A DNA stretch of 24,285 nt. Origin: a virus. Under the pieces are notes generated by a model. The model was given only the letters and a program-made list of their open reading frames with translations. It did no database searches and was not told where the DNA came from. Numbering within the stretch: position 1 is the first letter of the stretch; the number at the start of each line of letters is the position of its first letter. The stretch covers positions 1 to 24,285 of the IMG/VR virus record IMGVR_UViG_3300014914_000039; one strand, written 5' to 3'. Below, piece by piece: positions 13,760 through 21,534 of the stretch. A program made the position numbers and the translations under genes.

Positions 13760-13984
13760 ATGAATACAAAAACTGTTTTAGTTTATACTGATACGCCTTT
13801 TAGAAGCTATTGGGAAACATCCAAAATTATAGGTCAAACACCTGTAAGGATTCCTCACGATGCTTTGTGCAAAAAGATGTTGTCAGATGGTAGTTTAAAG
13901 ATGGTTGGCGTAGAGCCGTTGCATGCAACGTCTCTACATGCAAAGGATGAAAAATCTACACAAAAGAAAAAGGCAGGTAAATAA
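13760..13984 (+). CDS. Small protein in Mu gp38 position (DUF2635-like) with repeat-derived segment
   Basis: 74 residues. TPVRIPHDALCKKMLSDGSL recalls the 'P-x-x-x-x-W-x-R-R-L-x-D-G-D' core of DUF2635 (Mu gp38), encoded just before the sheath gene. Residues about 51-60 (VEPLHATSLH) are encoded by a 28-nt palindrome at 13910-13937, so the lysine-rich C-terminal tail follows an inserted repeat. The last base of the stop overlaps the sheath ATG (TAATG). Role in tail assembly is unknown. Confidence 0.6.
   Translation: MNTKTVLVYTDTPFRSYWETSKIIGQTPVRIPHDALCKKMLSDGSLKMVGVEPLHATSLHAKDEKSTQKKKAGK
13910..13937. repeat. GTAGAGACG palindrome, type B (GCATGC centre), coding copy
   Basis: The left arm GTAGAGCCGTTGC has one change from the consensus; the right arm is GCAACGTCTCTAC. 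Read as VEPLHATSL in the gp38-like gene, the same phase as the type A copies. Confidence 0.92.
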
Positions 13985-15414
13985 TGACAATACCTTCTTC
14001 TTATAAGGTTCCAGGAAAATACACAGAATTTGATTTGGTATCAGGAGCAAAAGGGTTTGCCCCATTAAATGAACAAATTGTAATTATTGCCCAAATGGAC
14101 TCAGTTGTCGGAAGTGCTGAATTGTTGAAACCGATTCAAGTATTTCAAGCATCAAAAGCAAAAGAGTTGTTTGGACCCTATTCAATCGCTTATTTAATGT
14201 GCGAAGCCATTTTTGAGGCAAACATAAACGCACCTGTTTCTGTTTGTCCGATTGCTGATGACGCTGCTGGTGTTGCTGCTGTAAAAACAATCAGTGTTTC
14301 GTTTGAGGAGGTCGGAGATCTTGCAGGTCCCGCATCGCTTTGGATTGGTAACAGAGAAATTAAAATTGTTGTTGCTGCTGATGATGCTCAAGCAGATGTC
14401 GCGGCTGCCCTTGCCACTGCAATTAACGCAGAGCAAAGACAACCTTATACAGCTTCTGCAACTGATAGTGTTGTTACAATAACAGCAAAAAACAAAGGGA
14501 CTCTAGGAAGTGAAGTTAAACTTCAAATCGGAGACAAGCCCTCAATGGTAACTCTTGTAATTGCAGAAACCACTCCAGGTTCTGGCGATCCTGACATCTC
14601 TGCAACTGATGGTGCTCTTGACAAGTGTTTTCCAGGTAATTACACAATGTACTGTGTTCCTTATGATGACAGCACAAATCTTGCAGCATTAAGGGACCAC
14701 ATTGATCTCGTTTCCGATGGGATGGAGCAAAGAGGAACGCTTGGTGTTTTCGGTTATACTTCAGAAAACGGAAACCTCGCTGCTGTTCAGTCTTTGTGTG
14801 GAACAACTCTCAACTCCTGGAGAATGTGTTGTGGTTATTATCCGGAAACAAAAAGTATTTGTTATGAGATTGCTGCTGGTTTTGCTGGCGTTATTGCAAC
14901 ACAACCAAGGCCAGGAGATCCGATTGATGACTATGTTATTAAAGGGCTTGAGGTACCGGATGTTGATCTCAGAATGCTTGAAGCCGTGAAGCAATCATTA
15001 TTAATCAACGGGGTTTCTCCAATCCATGTTGTTTCCGAGCGTTCAGCAATTTGCATGGTGAGAACAACCTATACTTCAAATGTTGTTGGTGGCGGTTATA
15101 TTGATAAATTAATAGATTTCATAACTCCTCGTAGTTTGGATTATATCAGGCTTCAAGTGAATAATATGGAAAAGAATAAATATCATAACAAGAAAAACAA
15201 CGAGCCCACAAGGGACAATCTTGAAAAAGATATTTATTGGGTTTTAAAAGAGCTTGAAAAACCTGATTTTGAAATCACTCAAAATGTTGACGAGAACAAA
15301 GATGGAATTATTGCAACTGAAGATTCTGTAAATGTCAGTCGTGCGAATGTTGATGTTCCTGCTGATGTTGTTCCAGGACTTCACCAAATAGTTAATACAG
15401 TACGTTTATTATAA
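13984..15414 (+). CDS. Contractile tail sheath protein (Mu L-like)
   Basis: 476 residues, near the 495 of Mu L. Diagnostic segments: IPSSYKVPGKYTEFDLVSGA at the start, the central LRDHIDLVSDGMEQRGTLGV, SWRMCCGYYPETKS, IATQPRPGDPIDDY, and RSAICMVRTTYTSN near the C-terminal domain, ending VVPGLHQIVNTVRLL. Sheath subunits polymerise round the tube and contract to drive it through the envelope. Residues about 95-200 form the exposed insertion domain typical of Mu-like sheaths. Start set by TAATG overlap. A small duplication in the C-terminal part (DENKDGIIATEDSV) gives a Ca-binding-like DxNxDG motif. Confidence 0.93.
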   Translation: MTIPSSYKVPGKYTEFDLVSGAKGFAPLNEQIVIIAQMDSVVGSAELLKPIQVFQASKAKELFGPYSIAYLMCEAIFEANINAPVSVCPIADDAAGVAAVKTISVSFEEVGDLAGPASLWIGNREIKIVVAADDAQADVAAALATAINAEQRQPYTASATDSVVTITAKNKGTLGSEVKLQIGDKPSMVTLVIAETTPGSGDPDISATDGALDKCFPGNYTMYCVPYDDSTNLAALRDHIDLVSDGMEQRGTLGVFGYTSENGNLAAVQSLCGTTLNSWRMCCGYYPETKSICYEIAAGFAGVIATQPRPGDPIDDYVIKGLEVPDVDLRMLEAVKQSLLINGVSPIHVVSERSAICMVRTTYTSNVVGGGYIDKLIDFITPRSLDYIRLQVNNMEKNKYHNKKNNEPTRDNLEKDIYWVLKELEKPDFEITQNVDENKDGIIATEDSVNVSRANVDVPADVVPGLHQIVNTVRLL

Positions 15415-15417
15415 ATC

Positions 15418-15472
15418 GTAGAGACGTTGCGGTTGTTATAAATTGTAGAGACGTTGCATGCAACGTCTCTAC
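15418..15472. repeat. GTAGAGACG palindrome, type B: half copy plus full copy
   Basis: A half element (GTAGAGACGTTGC, 15418-15430) is followed by a complete 28-nt palindrome with GCATGC centre at 15445-15472, in the gap between sheath and tube genes. Confidence 0.93.
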
Positions 15473-15523
15473 GTAATACGAAAATAATTTGATTAATAAT
15501 ATTTAAAAAAAAGGAATATAAAA

Positions 15524-15886
15524 ATGGCCAGAGTATCAAGGTGTAAAATTTTTATAAATGGCGCACAAAATACAGATCTTAAAAGCTTCAAATCAAATTC
15601 TCGTGTTGTTGCTAAAACTGTAATGTTAATGCACAAAACAGACTATTTTAATGTAACGCCTGAAAATGTGTTTACAATTGATTATGCTGTCCCATCTGGC
15701 AAAACAGAATTTGATTTTGATAGCGTACTTGATGGAACTGCAACAATTAATGTTGCAAAAGATGGCGGTGGCAGTTACCTCTTTTCTAATTGTAGATGTT
15801 TGGAAATTGGTGAAGAGACTATGGATAATGAAAACGAACTTGTGAAAACAATCACAATTTTTGCTGAAGACAGAGTTGATGAATAG
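15524..15886 (+). CDS. Tail tube protein (Mu M-like)
   Basis: 120 residues, the length of Mu M (about 118). The beta-rich pattern CKIFINGAQNTDLKSFKSNS, FNVTPENVFTIDYAVPSGKT, GTATINVAKDGGGSYLFSNC and the acidic end match the tail tube family; immediate location after the sheath gene supports this. AAAGGAATATAAAA precedes ATG. Forms the inner tube by stacking of hexameric rings. Confidence 0.88.
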   Translation: MARVSRCKIFINGAQNTDLKSFKSNSRVVAKTVMLMHKTDYFNVTPENVFTIDYAVPSGKTEFDFDSVLDGTATINVAKDGGGSYLFSNCRCLEIGEETMDNENELVKTITIFAEDRVDE

Positions 15887-15892
15887 GAAGCT

Positions 15893-16012
15893 GTTAGTTA
15901 TTAGTTATTAGTTATTAGTTATTAGTTATTAGCTATTAGTTATTAGTTATTAGTTATTAATTATTAGTTATTAATTGTTAATTATTAATTGTTAATTGTT
16001 AATTGTTAGTTT
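15893..16012. repeat. Heptanucleotide tandem repeat (TTAGTTA)n, about 17 units
   Basis: The 7-base unit GTTATTA/GTTAGTTA repeats from just after the tube stop codon almost to the ribosome binding site of the next gene. The first ten or so units are nearly identical, the last ones drift to TTAATTG/TTAATTA. No coding frame. Tracts like this are known in repeat-rich bacterial genomes; here it lies inside a phage late operon. Confidence 0.9.
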
Positions 16013-16036
16013 GAGAAAAAAATAAAGGAGTGAAAA

Positions 16037-16528
16037 TTGGATATTAATAAATTGAAACTCGGTGCAAATAATCGAAAACCTGTCAAATGGCCAGGTACAA
16101 AAGAAACTGTTTATATCAAAGTGTTGTCTGATTTTGATTACAATACAGCAGTGAAAGAAACAGATCTTGAATACAAAGATAGAGGAATCAATCTCGCAAA
16201 TGTCACTGAAAGAAGTTGTTTCATAGAACAGTATTGCCTATTTCTTTCAATAGTTGACGAAAAAGGCAAAAGGCTTTTTGATGATTTCAAAACTTTTTCA
16301 GAATGCCTTACGCACGAATTAAGGCTTGAGTTTTGTGATATACAAATGGCCTGGCAAGAAGAGTGCTCTCCAAATATTGACTATATGCCTGATAAAGAGT
16401 TTAATGTTTTACTTAAAGAAGTAAAAAAAAATCCGGAAAAAGTAAAGAATATATCAAGTACCTCCTTGCTGAGAAGGCTTATTATTACTTTGGCTGTCCG
16501 GCCTGTGAAATTACAGACGGGCAATTAA
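16037..16528 (+). CDS. Tail assembly chaperone, 0-frame product (Mu gp41 position)
   Basis: 163 residues starting at TTG with AAAGGAG 6 bases upstream; the nearby GTG and ATG are out of frame. The protein is globular and charged, with the segment TERSCFIEQYCLFLSIVD central and no known catalytic motif. It lies between tube and tape-measure genes, where long-tailed phages encode a chaperone made in two forms by ribosomal frameshifting. The 0-frame C-terminus after residue 131 (NPEKVKNISSTSLLRRLI...) is probably the shorter form. Chaperones of this type bind the tape measure and recruit tube subunits. Confidence 0.75.
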   Translation: MDINKLKLGANNRKPVKWPGTKETVYIKVLSDFDYNTAVKETDLEYKDRGINLANVTERSCFIEQYCLFLSIVDEKGKRLFDDFKTFSECLTHELRLEFCDIQMAWQEECSPNIDYMPDKEFNVLLKEVKKNPEKVKNISSTSLLRRLIITLAVRPVKLQTGN

Positions 16529-16614
16529 TACTTCTTTATGCAATGTTTGAATATGATCCTGAAGATGCATTGAACAAAAATGACAAAGTGGAAATCTATT
16601 ATATAGATAAATAA
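16037..16614 (+). CDS. Tail assembly chaperone, predicted -1 frameshift fusion (G-T type)
   Basis: Near residue 131, a -1 slip in the A-run 16423-16431 takes ribosomes into a frame that is open for 60 further codons to TAA at 16612. The extension reads KSGKSKEYIKYLLAEKAYYY, then FGCPACEITDGQLILLYAMF and EYDPEDALNK, a well-formed protein sequence ending just before the tape measure gene. The 0-frame reading over the same bases (RRLIITLAVRPVKLQTGN) looks less protein-like. This is the arrangement of lambda G/GT and of Mu-like chaperone pairs. The stretch contains a C-x-x-C (CPAC) not usual for such domains. Confidence 0.8.
16423..16429 (+). other. Slippery heptamer A-AAA-AAA for -1 frameshifting
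   Basis: In the 0 frame the codons are GTA AAA AAA AAT; nine consecutive A residues fit the X-XXY-YYZ rule. The A-run is followed by TCCGGAAAA but no obvious strong stem was found by eye, so a stimulatory structure is unproven. Confidence 0.75.
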
Positions 16615-16651
16615 TTTAATTGCAGACAATTAAAACACAATGTACTGTACT

Positions 16652-16681
16652 GTAGAGACGTTGTGCGTGCAACGTCTCTAT
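16652..16681. repeat. GTAGAGACG palindrome, type B variant (30 nt), intergenic
   Basis: Arms GTAGAGACGTTG and CAACGTCTCTAT around TGCGTG; two bases longer than the standard copies. It follows the chaperone frameshift product. Confidence 0.9.
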
Positions 16682-16704
16682 ATAAAAATGCAAAATAGGA
16701 AACC

Positions 16705-16732
16705 GTAGAGACGCAAGGCCTTGCGTCTCTAC
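16705..16732. repeat. GTAGAGACG palindrome, type A2 (GGCC centre), directly before tape measure RBS
   Basis: A perfect 28-nt palindrome with centre CAAGGCCTTG. Its right end abuts AAGGAAAT, the ribosome binding site of the tape measure gene, so a hairpin here could affect translation. Confidence 0.93.
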
Positions 16733-16744
16733 AAGGAAATATAA

Positions 16745-18286
16745 ATGGCTGAAAACACAGTTGAATTAAAACTAAAAGCAGATGCCAAAAGTCTTGTAAG
16801 AGGAGTTGGGCGATCTGAAAGAGTTCTGAGAGGATTTTCAAATAAATCCAAAAGGATGCTTTCTGGCATTGGGAGAGGTCTTGGAAGGACATTGACCTCA
16901 ATTCCAGCTCAACTTGGTTTTGCTGGTGTCGCGGCTGGCCTTGTTGTTGCTGGAAAAGGTGTTGTTGATTTTGATTCAAAGCTCACAAGGTTTTCTATTA
17001 ATGCAAAAATATCTCGTAAAACTCAACAGGAGCTTCGTGACGAAATAAACAGAACAGCTCTGGCAACTGGGCAGTCTCAGAATGATATTCTTGAAGGATT
17101 GGATGCCATTGTTCAGAGAACTGGTAAGTTCAAAATGGCAAGGGAATCAATTGGAGGAATCGGTATTGCTGCCACTGCTACAGGTGCTGATATGCAATCG
17201 CTTGGTGCGTTGTCATCACAGCTTGGCCAGAAATTTGGTTTAACTGGTGATTCAATTTACGAAGCTTTAAACATTCTTACGGTTCAAGGTAAAGAGGGAG
17301 CATTCACTCTAGAAAACCTTGCGGGGTTAGGAGAAAGGCTTTTCGCTTCGGCAGGAAGGCTTGACATGAGCGGGCTTGATGATTTGAAAAAACTTGGTGC
17401 ATTCGCTCAGATTGCAAGAATGAATACTGGAAGCTCAGAGCAGGCAACCACTGCTGTTGAGCGGACGTTGTCAAATATCCTCGCAAAAGAGAAACAAATC
17501 AGCAAACATGGATTTGAAATTAAAGACAAAAACGGTAAAATAAAAGAATTAGATGTAATACTCAAAGGTATTATAAAAGCCACAAAAGGAAATGAGGCAA
17601 TACTTGGAAGGCTTTTCGGTGAAGAGGGCATAAGGGCAGTTTCTGGCTTGGCAAAAGAATTTAGAAAAACAAAAGCATTTGCCCATTTTGATGAATTAAT
17701 TAATGTAAACGATAATGTTTTGATGAAAGACTTTGCAAGGGCTTCAGAAACAGCAGCTTTTCAGTTTGGGAAATTAAAAGTTGTAGGAGCAATGTTTGCC
17801 AATCAAGCGCTTGCAAAACCAATTGAAGACCTCACAAATTGGCTTAGAGAGCTTACAGGCAATCCTGAAAAACTTGAAGCACTGGGAAATGATATAAAAA
17901 ATACTACAGAAGCACTGAACAACATGCTAAAAACGGTTATTAAATTGGTAAAATGGACAGGGAAAATTGGTGATCTTCTAGGCTGGACAGCTAAAAAATG
18001 GGGTAAACACCAGGAATGGCTTGTTAAAGATGAAATTGAACGAAAAATGGGGATGTCTGGTGTTAATGCTGATGAAGACTTTTACAGGAAAAGATTCAGG
18101 GAGTCGTTTCGTCAACAATCTATAAACAAAAACTTGCAAAACCAAGTAAACAATCAAATAAGTGTCAATGTAAATGTTGATAAAGAAGGGCGTTTGAAAT
18201 CTGCCTCAGTTCAAGATAGACCTCAAGCAGGTGTGAACACAACAACTTTTCTCAGCAATGTTTTTGCTTCGGGAGTTGTTCAATAA
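16745..18286 (+). CDS. Tail tape measure protein (Mu gp42-like)
   Basis: 513 residues. The N-terminal 60 residues are basic (ELKLKADAKSLVRGVGRSER) and are followed by a hydrophobic stretch LGFAGVAAGLVVAGKGVVDF, then the conserved TMP core (RDEINRTALATGQSQNDILE, GADMQSLGALSSQLGQKFGL, ALNILTVQGKEGAFTLENLA, LFGEEGIRAVSGLAKEF). The protein sets tail length; at about 0.15 nm per residue it would predict a tail near 75 nm, shorter than Mu (inference). Start chosen with AAGGAAAT before ATG. The stop overlaps the next ATG (TAATG). Confidence 0.9.
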   Translation: MAENTVELKLKADAKSLVRGVGRSERVLRGFSNKSKRMLSGIGRGLGRTLTSIPAQLGFAGVAAGLVVAGKGVVDFDSKLTRFSINAKISRKTQQELRDEINRTALATGQSQNDILEGLDAIVQRTGKFKMARESIGGIGIAATATGADMQSLGALSSQLGQKFGLTGDSIYEALNILTVQGKEGAFTLENLAGLGERLFASAGRLDMSGLDDLKKLGAFAQIARMNTGSSEQATTAVERTLSNILAKEKQISKHGFEIKDKNGKIKELDVILKGIIKATKGNEAILGRLFGEEGIRAVSGLAKEFRKTKAFAHFDELINVNDNVLMKDFARASETAAFQFGKLKVVGAMFANQALAKPIEDLTNWLRELTGNPEKLEALGNDIKNTTEALNNMLKTVIKLVKWTGKIGDLLGWTAKKWGKHQEWLVKDEIERKMGMSGVNADEDFYRKRFRESFRQQSINKNLQNQVNNQISVNVNVDKEGRLKSASVQDRPQAGVNTTTFLSNVFASGVVQ

Positions 18287-19581
18287 TGGCAATATACAAA
18301 GCTGAAATTGACAAGTTTAAAATTGACGTGCAAACTATCACCGATAGTTTTGAAAACAATGTTGCAAAGTATTCTTATCCTTTTTCTGATGGTGCAAACC
18401 TCGATTATATGGGTGAAAATGCTCGTGTGATTGATTTTGAATGTTATTTTTTCAAAAAAAATTATCAAACACATTATGATTTTTTAGAACATATTAGATC
18501 CGGAGATGTGTTTCAATTAACACACCCAAAATATGGACTTATTAATGGCAGGATTGAAAGCCCGATAGTCAATCACAATGATGGCATTGAACATTGTGTC
18601 ATCACAATAAAATTCATAGAACAGAAAATCGGGCAGGAAGTTGAAGTTCTTCCTGATGTGGTTATTGAAATAAATGAAGCTTTTGGGAGTGGTCAAGATG
18701 GTTCAATGGAGACCGCTGCAATTGATATTGACAAAATTGTTGGTGAAGATTCAAAGAATGTTTTGTCAACTGTACTTGACCCATTAAAAACAGTCTCCTC
18801 CCAAATAAGTGGCGTCACCTTTGCGACAAGGCAAGTAATGGCTGGGCTTGATGTTGGTATTGGTTATATTTCTGCAACATTATCAGAACTTCAACAACCA
18901 GCGGACTCGCTGGTCAATTTAATTGATTATGGAACCAAATTACCTGGAACAATTGCAAAGCCTGTAACTCAGTTAATCGAGGCTTATGCTTTTGCACAAA
19001 AGAAAAAAAACAATCTTCCAAGTAGCTTTATAAGCTCTTTAAAAGCTGTTAAAAACTCTTTTAAAACCAGTTTAAAGAGGGCAACAAACGATGCAACAAC
19101 ATTTGAAGTTTTTGAAAATTGTTTTGATTTGACAACGGCTCAGGTTGGCTCTGTTTATATGTCTCGAATGTATGATACCGATGAAAAACAAAGAAACGAA
19201 CATTTTAAAAACATCAACATTAATGCTTTTAATTCGCTTGGCGAACGTGTTTTTAATTCAAAAGAAATCGAACTTTACAATGTAAACGAACTGGAAAACA
19301 GCTTGTTTCTGATCAGACAAGAACTCGGCACAACATTTGAATTAAATCGCAACGGACTAACCGCACATAAAGTAATGGCTAGAGCTTTGAAGTGCCACGT
19401 TGACAATGTTAAACTCGATCGTGAAAACATTGTTAAAGTTAGCACAAAAGGCAAAGAAATCCCTGTTCACACACTGTGTTTACTTCAAGGGCTGAGTCAT
19501 AGAAACATTTTTCGAATTATGGCTATCAACGAAATTAAAAATCCAACATTTGCCAAAGGAGATATTTTGTTATATGAATGA
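18286..19581 (+). CDS. DNA circularisation/baseplate protein (Mu N-like)
   Basis: 431 residues. The N-terminal domain (about 1-115) shows the DNA circulation N family pattern: KIDVQTITDSFENNVAKYSY, YMGENARVIDFECYFF, HIRSGDVFQLTHPKYG, with HCVITIKFIEQ near its end. In Mu, N (gp43) is a tail protein at the tube-baseplate junction, and the family name reflects an older assignment to DNA circularisation. Long helices fill residues 180-310. AAAGGAG near its 3' end serves as ribosome binding site for the next gene. Confidence 0.88.
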   Translation: MAIYKAEIDKFKIDVQTITDSFENNVAKYSYPFSDGANLDYMGENARVIDFECYFFKKNYQTHYDFLEHIRSGDVFQLTHPKYGLINGRIESPIVNHNDGIEHCVITIKFIEQKIGQEVEVLPDVVIEINEAFGSGQDGSMETAAIDIDKIVGEDSKNVLSTVLDPLKTVSSQISGVTFATRQVMAGLDVGIGYISATLSELQQPADSLVNLIDYGTKLPGTIAKPVTQLIEAYAFAQKKKNNLPSSFISSLKAVKNSFKTSLKRATNDATTFEVFENCFDLTTAQVGSVYMSRMYDTDEKQRNEHFKNININAFNSLGERVFNSKEIELYNVNELENSLFLIRQELGTTFELNRNGLTAHKVMARALKCHVDNVKLDRENIVKVSTKGKEIPVHTLCLLQGLSHRNIFRIMAINEIKNPTFAKGDILLYE

Positions 19582-20584
19582 TCATGACGAAATAAAACTC
19601 CTTGTCAATGGGAAAGAACTAAAAAATTATTTGAGTTATAATGTTGCTCAAAACATCTATGAAGCTGAGTCAACATTTAGTTTTAAGACTCACTTAGATT
19701 CTGATTTGAGTAAAACTGTTAAAACAGGCGATTTGTGCAAAATTGTTGTTAATAGTGTTGATGTTTTTAATGGAATTATTGACAGCGCACCGATTAATTA
19801 TTCTAATGACGGTGTTGTCAGAGACATTCAAGGACGCGACCTCATGGGTCTGGTCGTTGACCAGTATGTTCAATCCTGGAAAACTTTTAAAAACAAAACG
19901 CTTTCTGAAATAGCAATTGAGCTATTGAGAGAAGTGCCTATTGTTTCAAAACAGGCTATCAGTTTTGAGAATGGTGTTGAAAGTCTAAATATTGTCGGTG
20001 ACGACATCAATCCTGAGCCAGGACAAACAGTGTTTGAAGTACTCAATAATATTGCTTTTTCACGAGGTGTTGTTTTCTATATTCGGAATGATGGAACTTT
20101 TGTTTTTTCAAAACCAATAAAAACACAGAAAAAAAGTTATAGTTTTATTGTTAAAAAAGGTGAAAGAACTTATGCAAATAAATCAAAAATAATTTCTGCT
20201 GGTTATGCCAATGATTCAAGAGAACATTACAGAAATATTATAGTTGTTGATAATTCAAAGTCAAGTAAAAAAGCAACATCATTTGTTGATGAAACTGCAC
20301 CAACTAATAAAACGCTCGTTGTTTTACGAAACGATGGAACGTCAATTGAGGAAACTGGAAAAAATATAATCAATCAACAACGATTTAATGCAAAAGGAAT
20401 CCGTTACACTGTTTCAGGTCATAGTCAGAACCGCGAGGTTTTTTTACCAGGGAAAACAGCCTCAATTAAAGATGATTTGTTGCTTGCAAATGATAGTTAT
20501 GTACTTTATGGTGTCACTTATAGACTTGACAAGCAAACAGGTATTACTTCGGAACTCTTATTTTCAATCCCTGCGGAGAATTAA
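19574..20584 (+). CDS. Baseplate hub protein (Mu P-like, gp44)
   Basis: 336 residues from ATG at 19574, chosen over a TTG further upstream because AAAGGAG is 11 bases before it and the coding overlap with the upstream gene is short (8 bases). Segments IKLLVNGKELKNYLSYNVAQ, IQGRDLMGLVVDQYVQSW, GQTVFEVLNNIAFSRGVVFY and AKGIRYTVSGHSQN match Mu P/phage D-like hub proteins that form the trimeric ring holding the central spike. No truncation visible. Confidence 0.9.
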   Translation: MNDHDEIKLLVNGKELKNYLSYNVAQNIYEAESTFSFKTHLDSDLSKTVKTGDLCKIVVNSVDVFNGIIDSAPINYSNDGVVRDIQGRDLMGLVVDQYVQSWKTFKNKTLSEIAIELLREVPIVSKQAISFENGVESLNIVGDDINPEPGQTVFEVLNNIAFSRGVVFYIRNDGTFVFSKPIKTQKKSYSFIVKKGERTYANKSKIISAGYANDSREHYRNIIVVDNSKSSKKATSFVDETAPTNKTLVVLRNDGTSIEETGKNIINQQRFNAKGIRYTVSGHSQNREVFLPGKTASIKDDLLLANDSYVLYGVTYRLDKQTGITSELLFSIPAEN

Positions 20585-20586
20585 TT

Positions 20587-21162
20587 ATGAATAACATATT
20601 TGATAAAGTTGGGTTAATTCGAGGCTACATCGTTGAAACTGTTAGCGAAGCAGGTAAACTATTAAAAGCGAAGTTCAGCGGACGCGGTGAAGAGGTTGTT
20701 GAAGATCGTTAAGTTTTTCAACAATACGGCTTTCAAAGTAAGCCCCGTGAAAATTGTGAAGTTGTCGCGCTGAGACAAGGCAATTTGATTATTGTCGTTG
20801 GTACTGATGACAAAGAATACAGGCTTTCTCTTCAAGATGGTGACACTATTCTTTATTCTGATACTGATAACTTTATCAAATTAAAAGGTGATGGAGGCAT
20901 TGACATCGAGGCCTCATCACATGTTGATGTGAATGTTAGTGGAAATGTTACTATTAATGCTGAAAATATTACAGCGGTTGCAAACAGTATAAAACTTGGT
21001 GACAACACTGGTTTAAACAAGCTTGTTACAGATATTGCTTTGGAATTGATAGAAAACCATATACATACAATAAACGTTCAAGGAAGCATTGACCCATCTG
21101 CAATGCTTATAGGATTATCAACAAACCCAGCAAATAAAACTCAAATTGTGGAGGCCAAATAA
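20587..21162 (+). pseudogene. Mu gp45-like baseplate spike gene interrupted by an in-frame TAA
   Basis: A 192-codon frame, full length for the family, with ATG at 20587 two bases after the P-like stop. It is intact apart from TAA at 20710-20712 (codon 42), between EEVVEDR and VFQQYGFQSKP. The family has a glutamine-rich sequence at this point, so CAA to TAA is the simplest change. Downstream residues (VFQQYGF, EVVALRQGN, VVGTDDKEYRL) match the OB-fold of gp45-like proteins and the C-terminus is beta-helix-like (VNVSGNVTINAENITA), ending with an HIH motif near ENHIHTINV. No good restart codon follows. The spike is essential, so this prophage may be defective, or low readthrough may suffice, since few copies are needed. 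Confidence 0.8.
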
Positions 21163-21534
21163 ATGCTTGTTGATAAAAAGATAGTAATTGAAAACGGTTT
21201 TGCAGACAGAGAGTTTCTTTTTGGTGATGCATTATACAATAATATATGGTACTCGCTACAAATCAAAAAAGGTTCAATGTTTTACAATAGAGAATTTGGG
21301 AGTGAACTCCACTTGTTGAGAAGCTCTCAAAAAATGACATCAAACACTTATGAACTTGCAAAAGAATACATAAAAAAAGCTTTGCAATGGATTTTGGACG
21401 CTGGAAGGTTGAAATCTTTCGAGTCTGAAGTCGAACAAAACAGTGTTGTAAAAAGTAGGCTTGATATTACAATTACTGCTTTGCGAAGTGACAACAAACA
21501 AGTAACTTATAACTTATGGTATAATCTTGTATGA
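21163..21534 (+). CDS. Baseplate wedge protein (Mu gp46-like, gp25/W-type lysozyme-like fold)
   Basis: 123 residues, ATG immediately after the stop of the spike gene. IWYSLQIKKGSMFYNREFGS, ELHLLRSSQKMTSNTYELAK and KEYIKKALQWILDAGRLKSF match the Mu gp46 family, which corresponds to T4 gp25 and P2 W in the inner wedge. No catalytic function is expected. Its TGA overlaps the next ATG by four bases (ATGA). Confidence 0.92.
   Translation: MLVDKKIVIENGFADREFLFGDALYNNIWYSLQIKKGSMFYNREFGSELHLLRSSQKMTSNTYELAKEYIKKALQWILDAGRLKSFESEVEQNSVVKSRLDITITALRSDNKQVTYNLWYNLV

Noticed and set aside
14084-14994. Frames on both strands inside the sheath gene
   Set aside because: They are shadows of the sheath coding sequence without ribosome binding sites or recognisable domains.
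20710-20712. TAA read as glutamine through an alternative genetic code
   Set aside because: Many other genes in the window end in TAA with tight overlaps to the next ATG, so TAA is a normal stop here.
20785-21162. Separate gene starting at TTG within the spike frame
   Set aside because: There is no ribosome binding site, and the frame upstream to 20713 continues the same family domain, so it is the 3' part of the interrupted spike gene.
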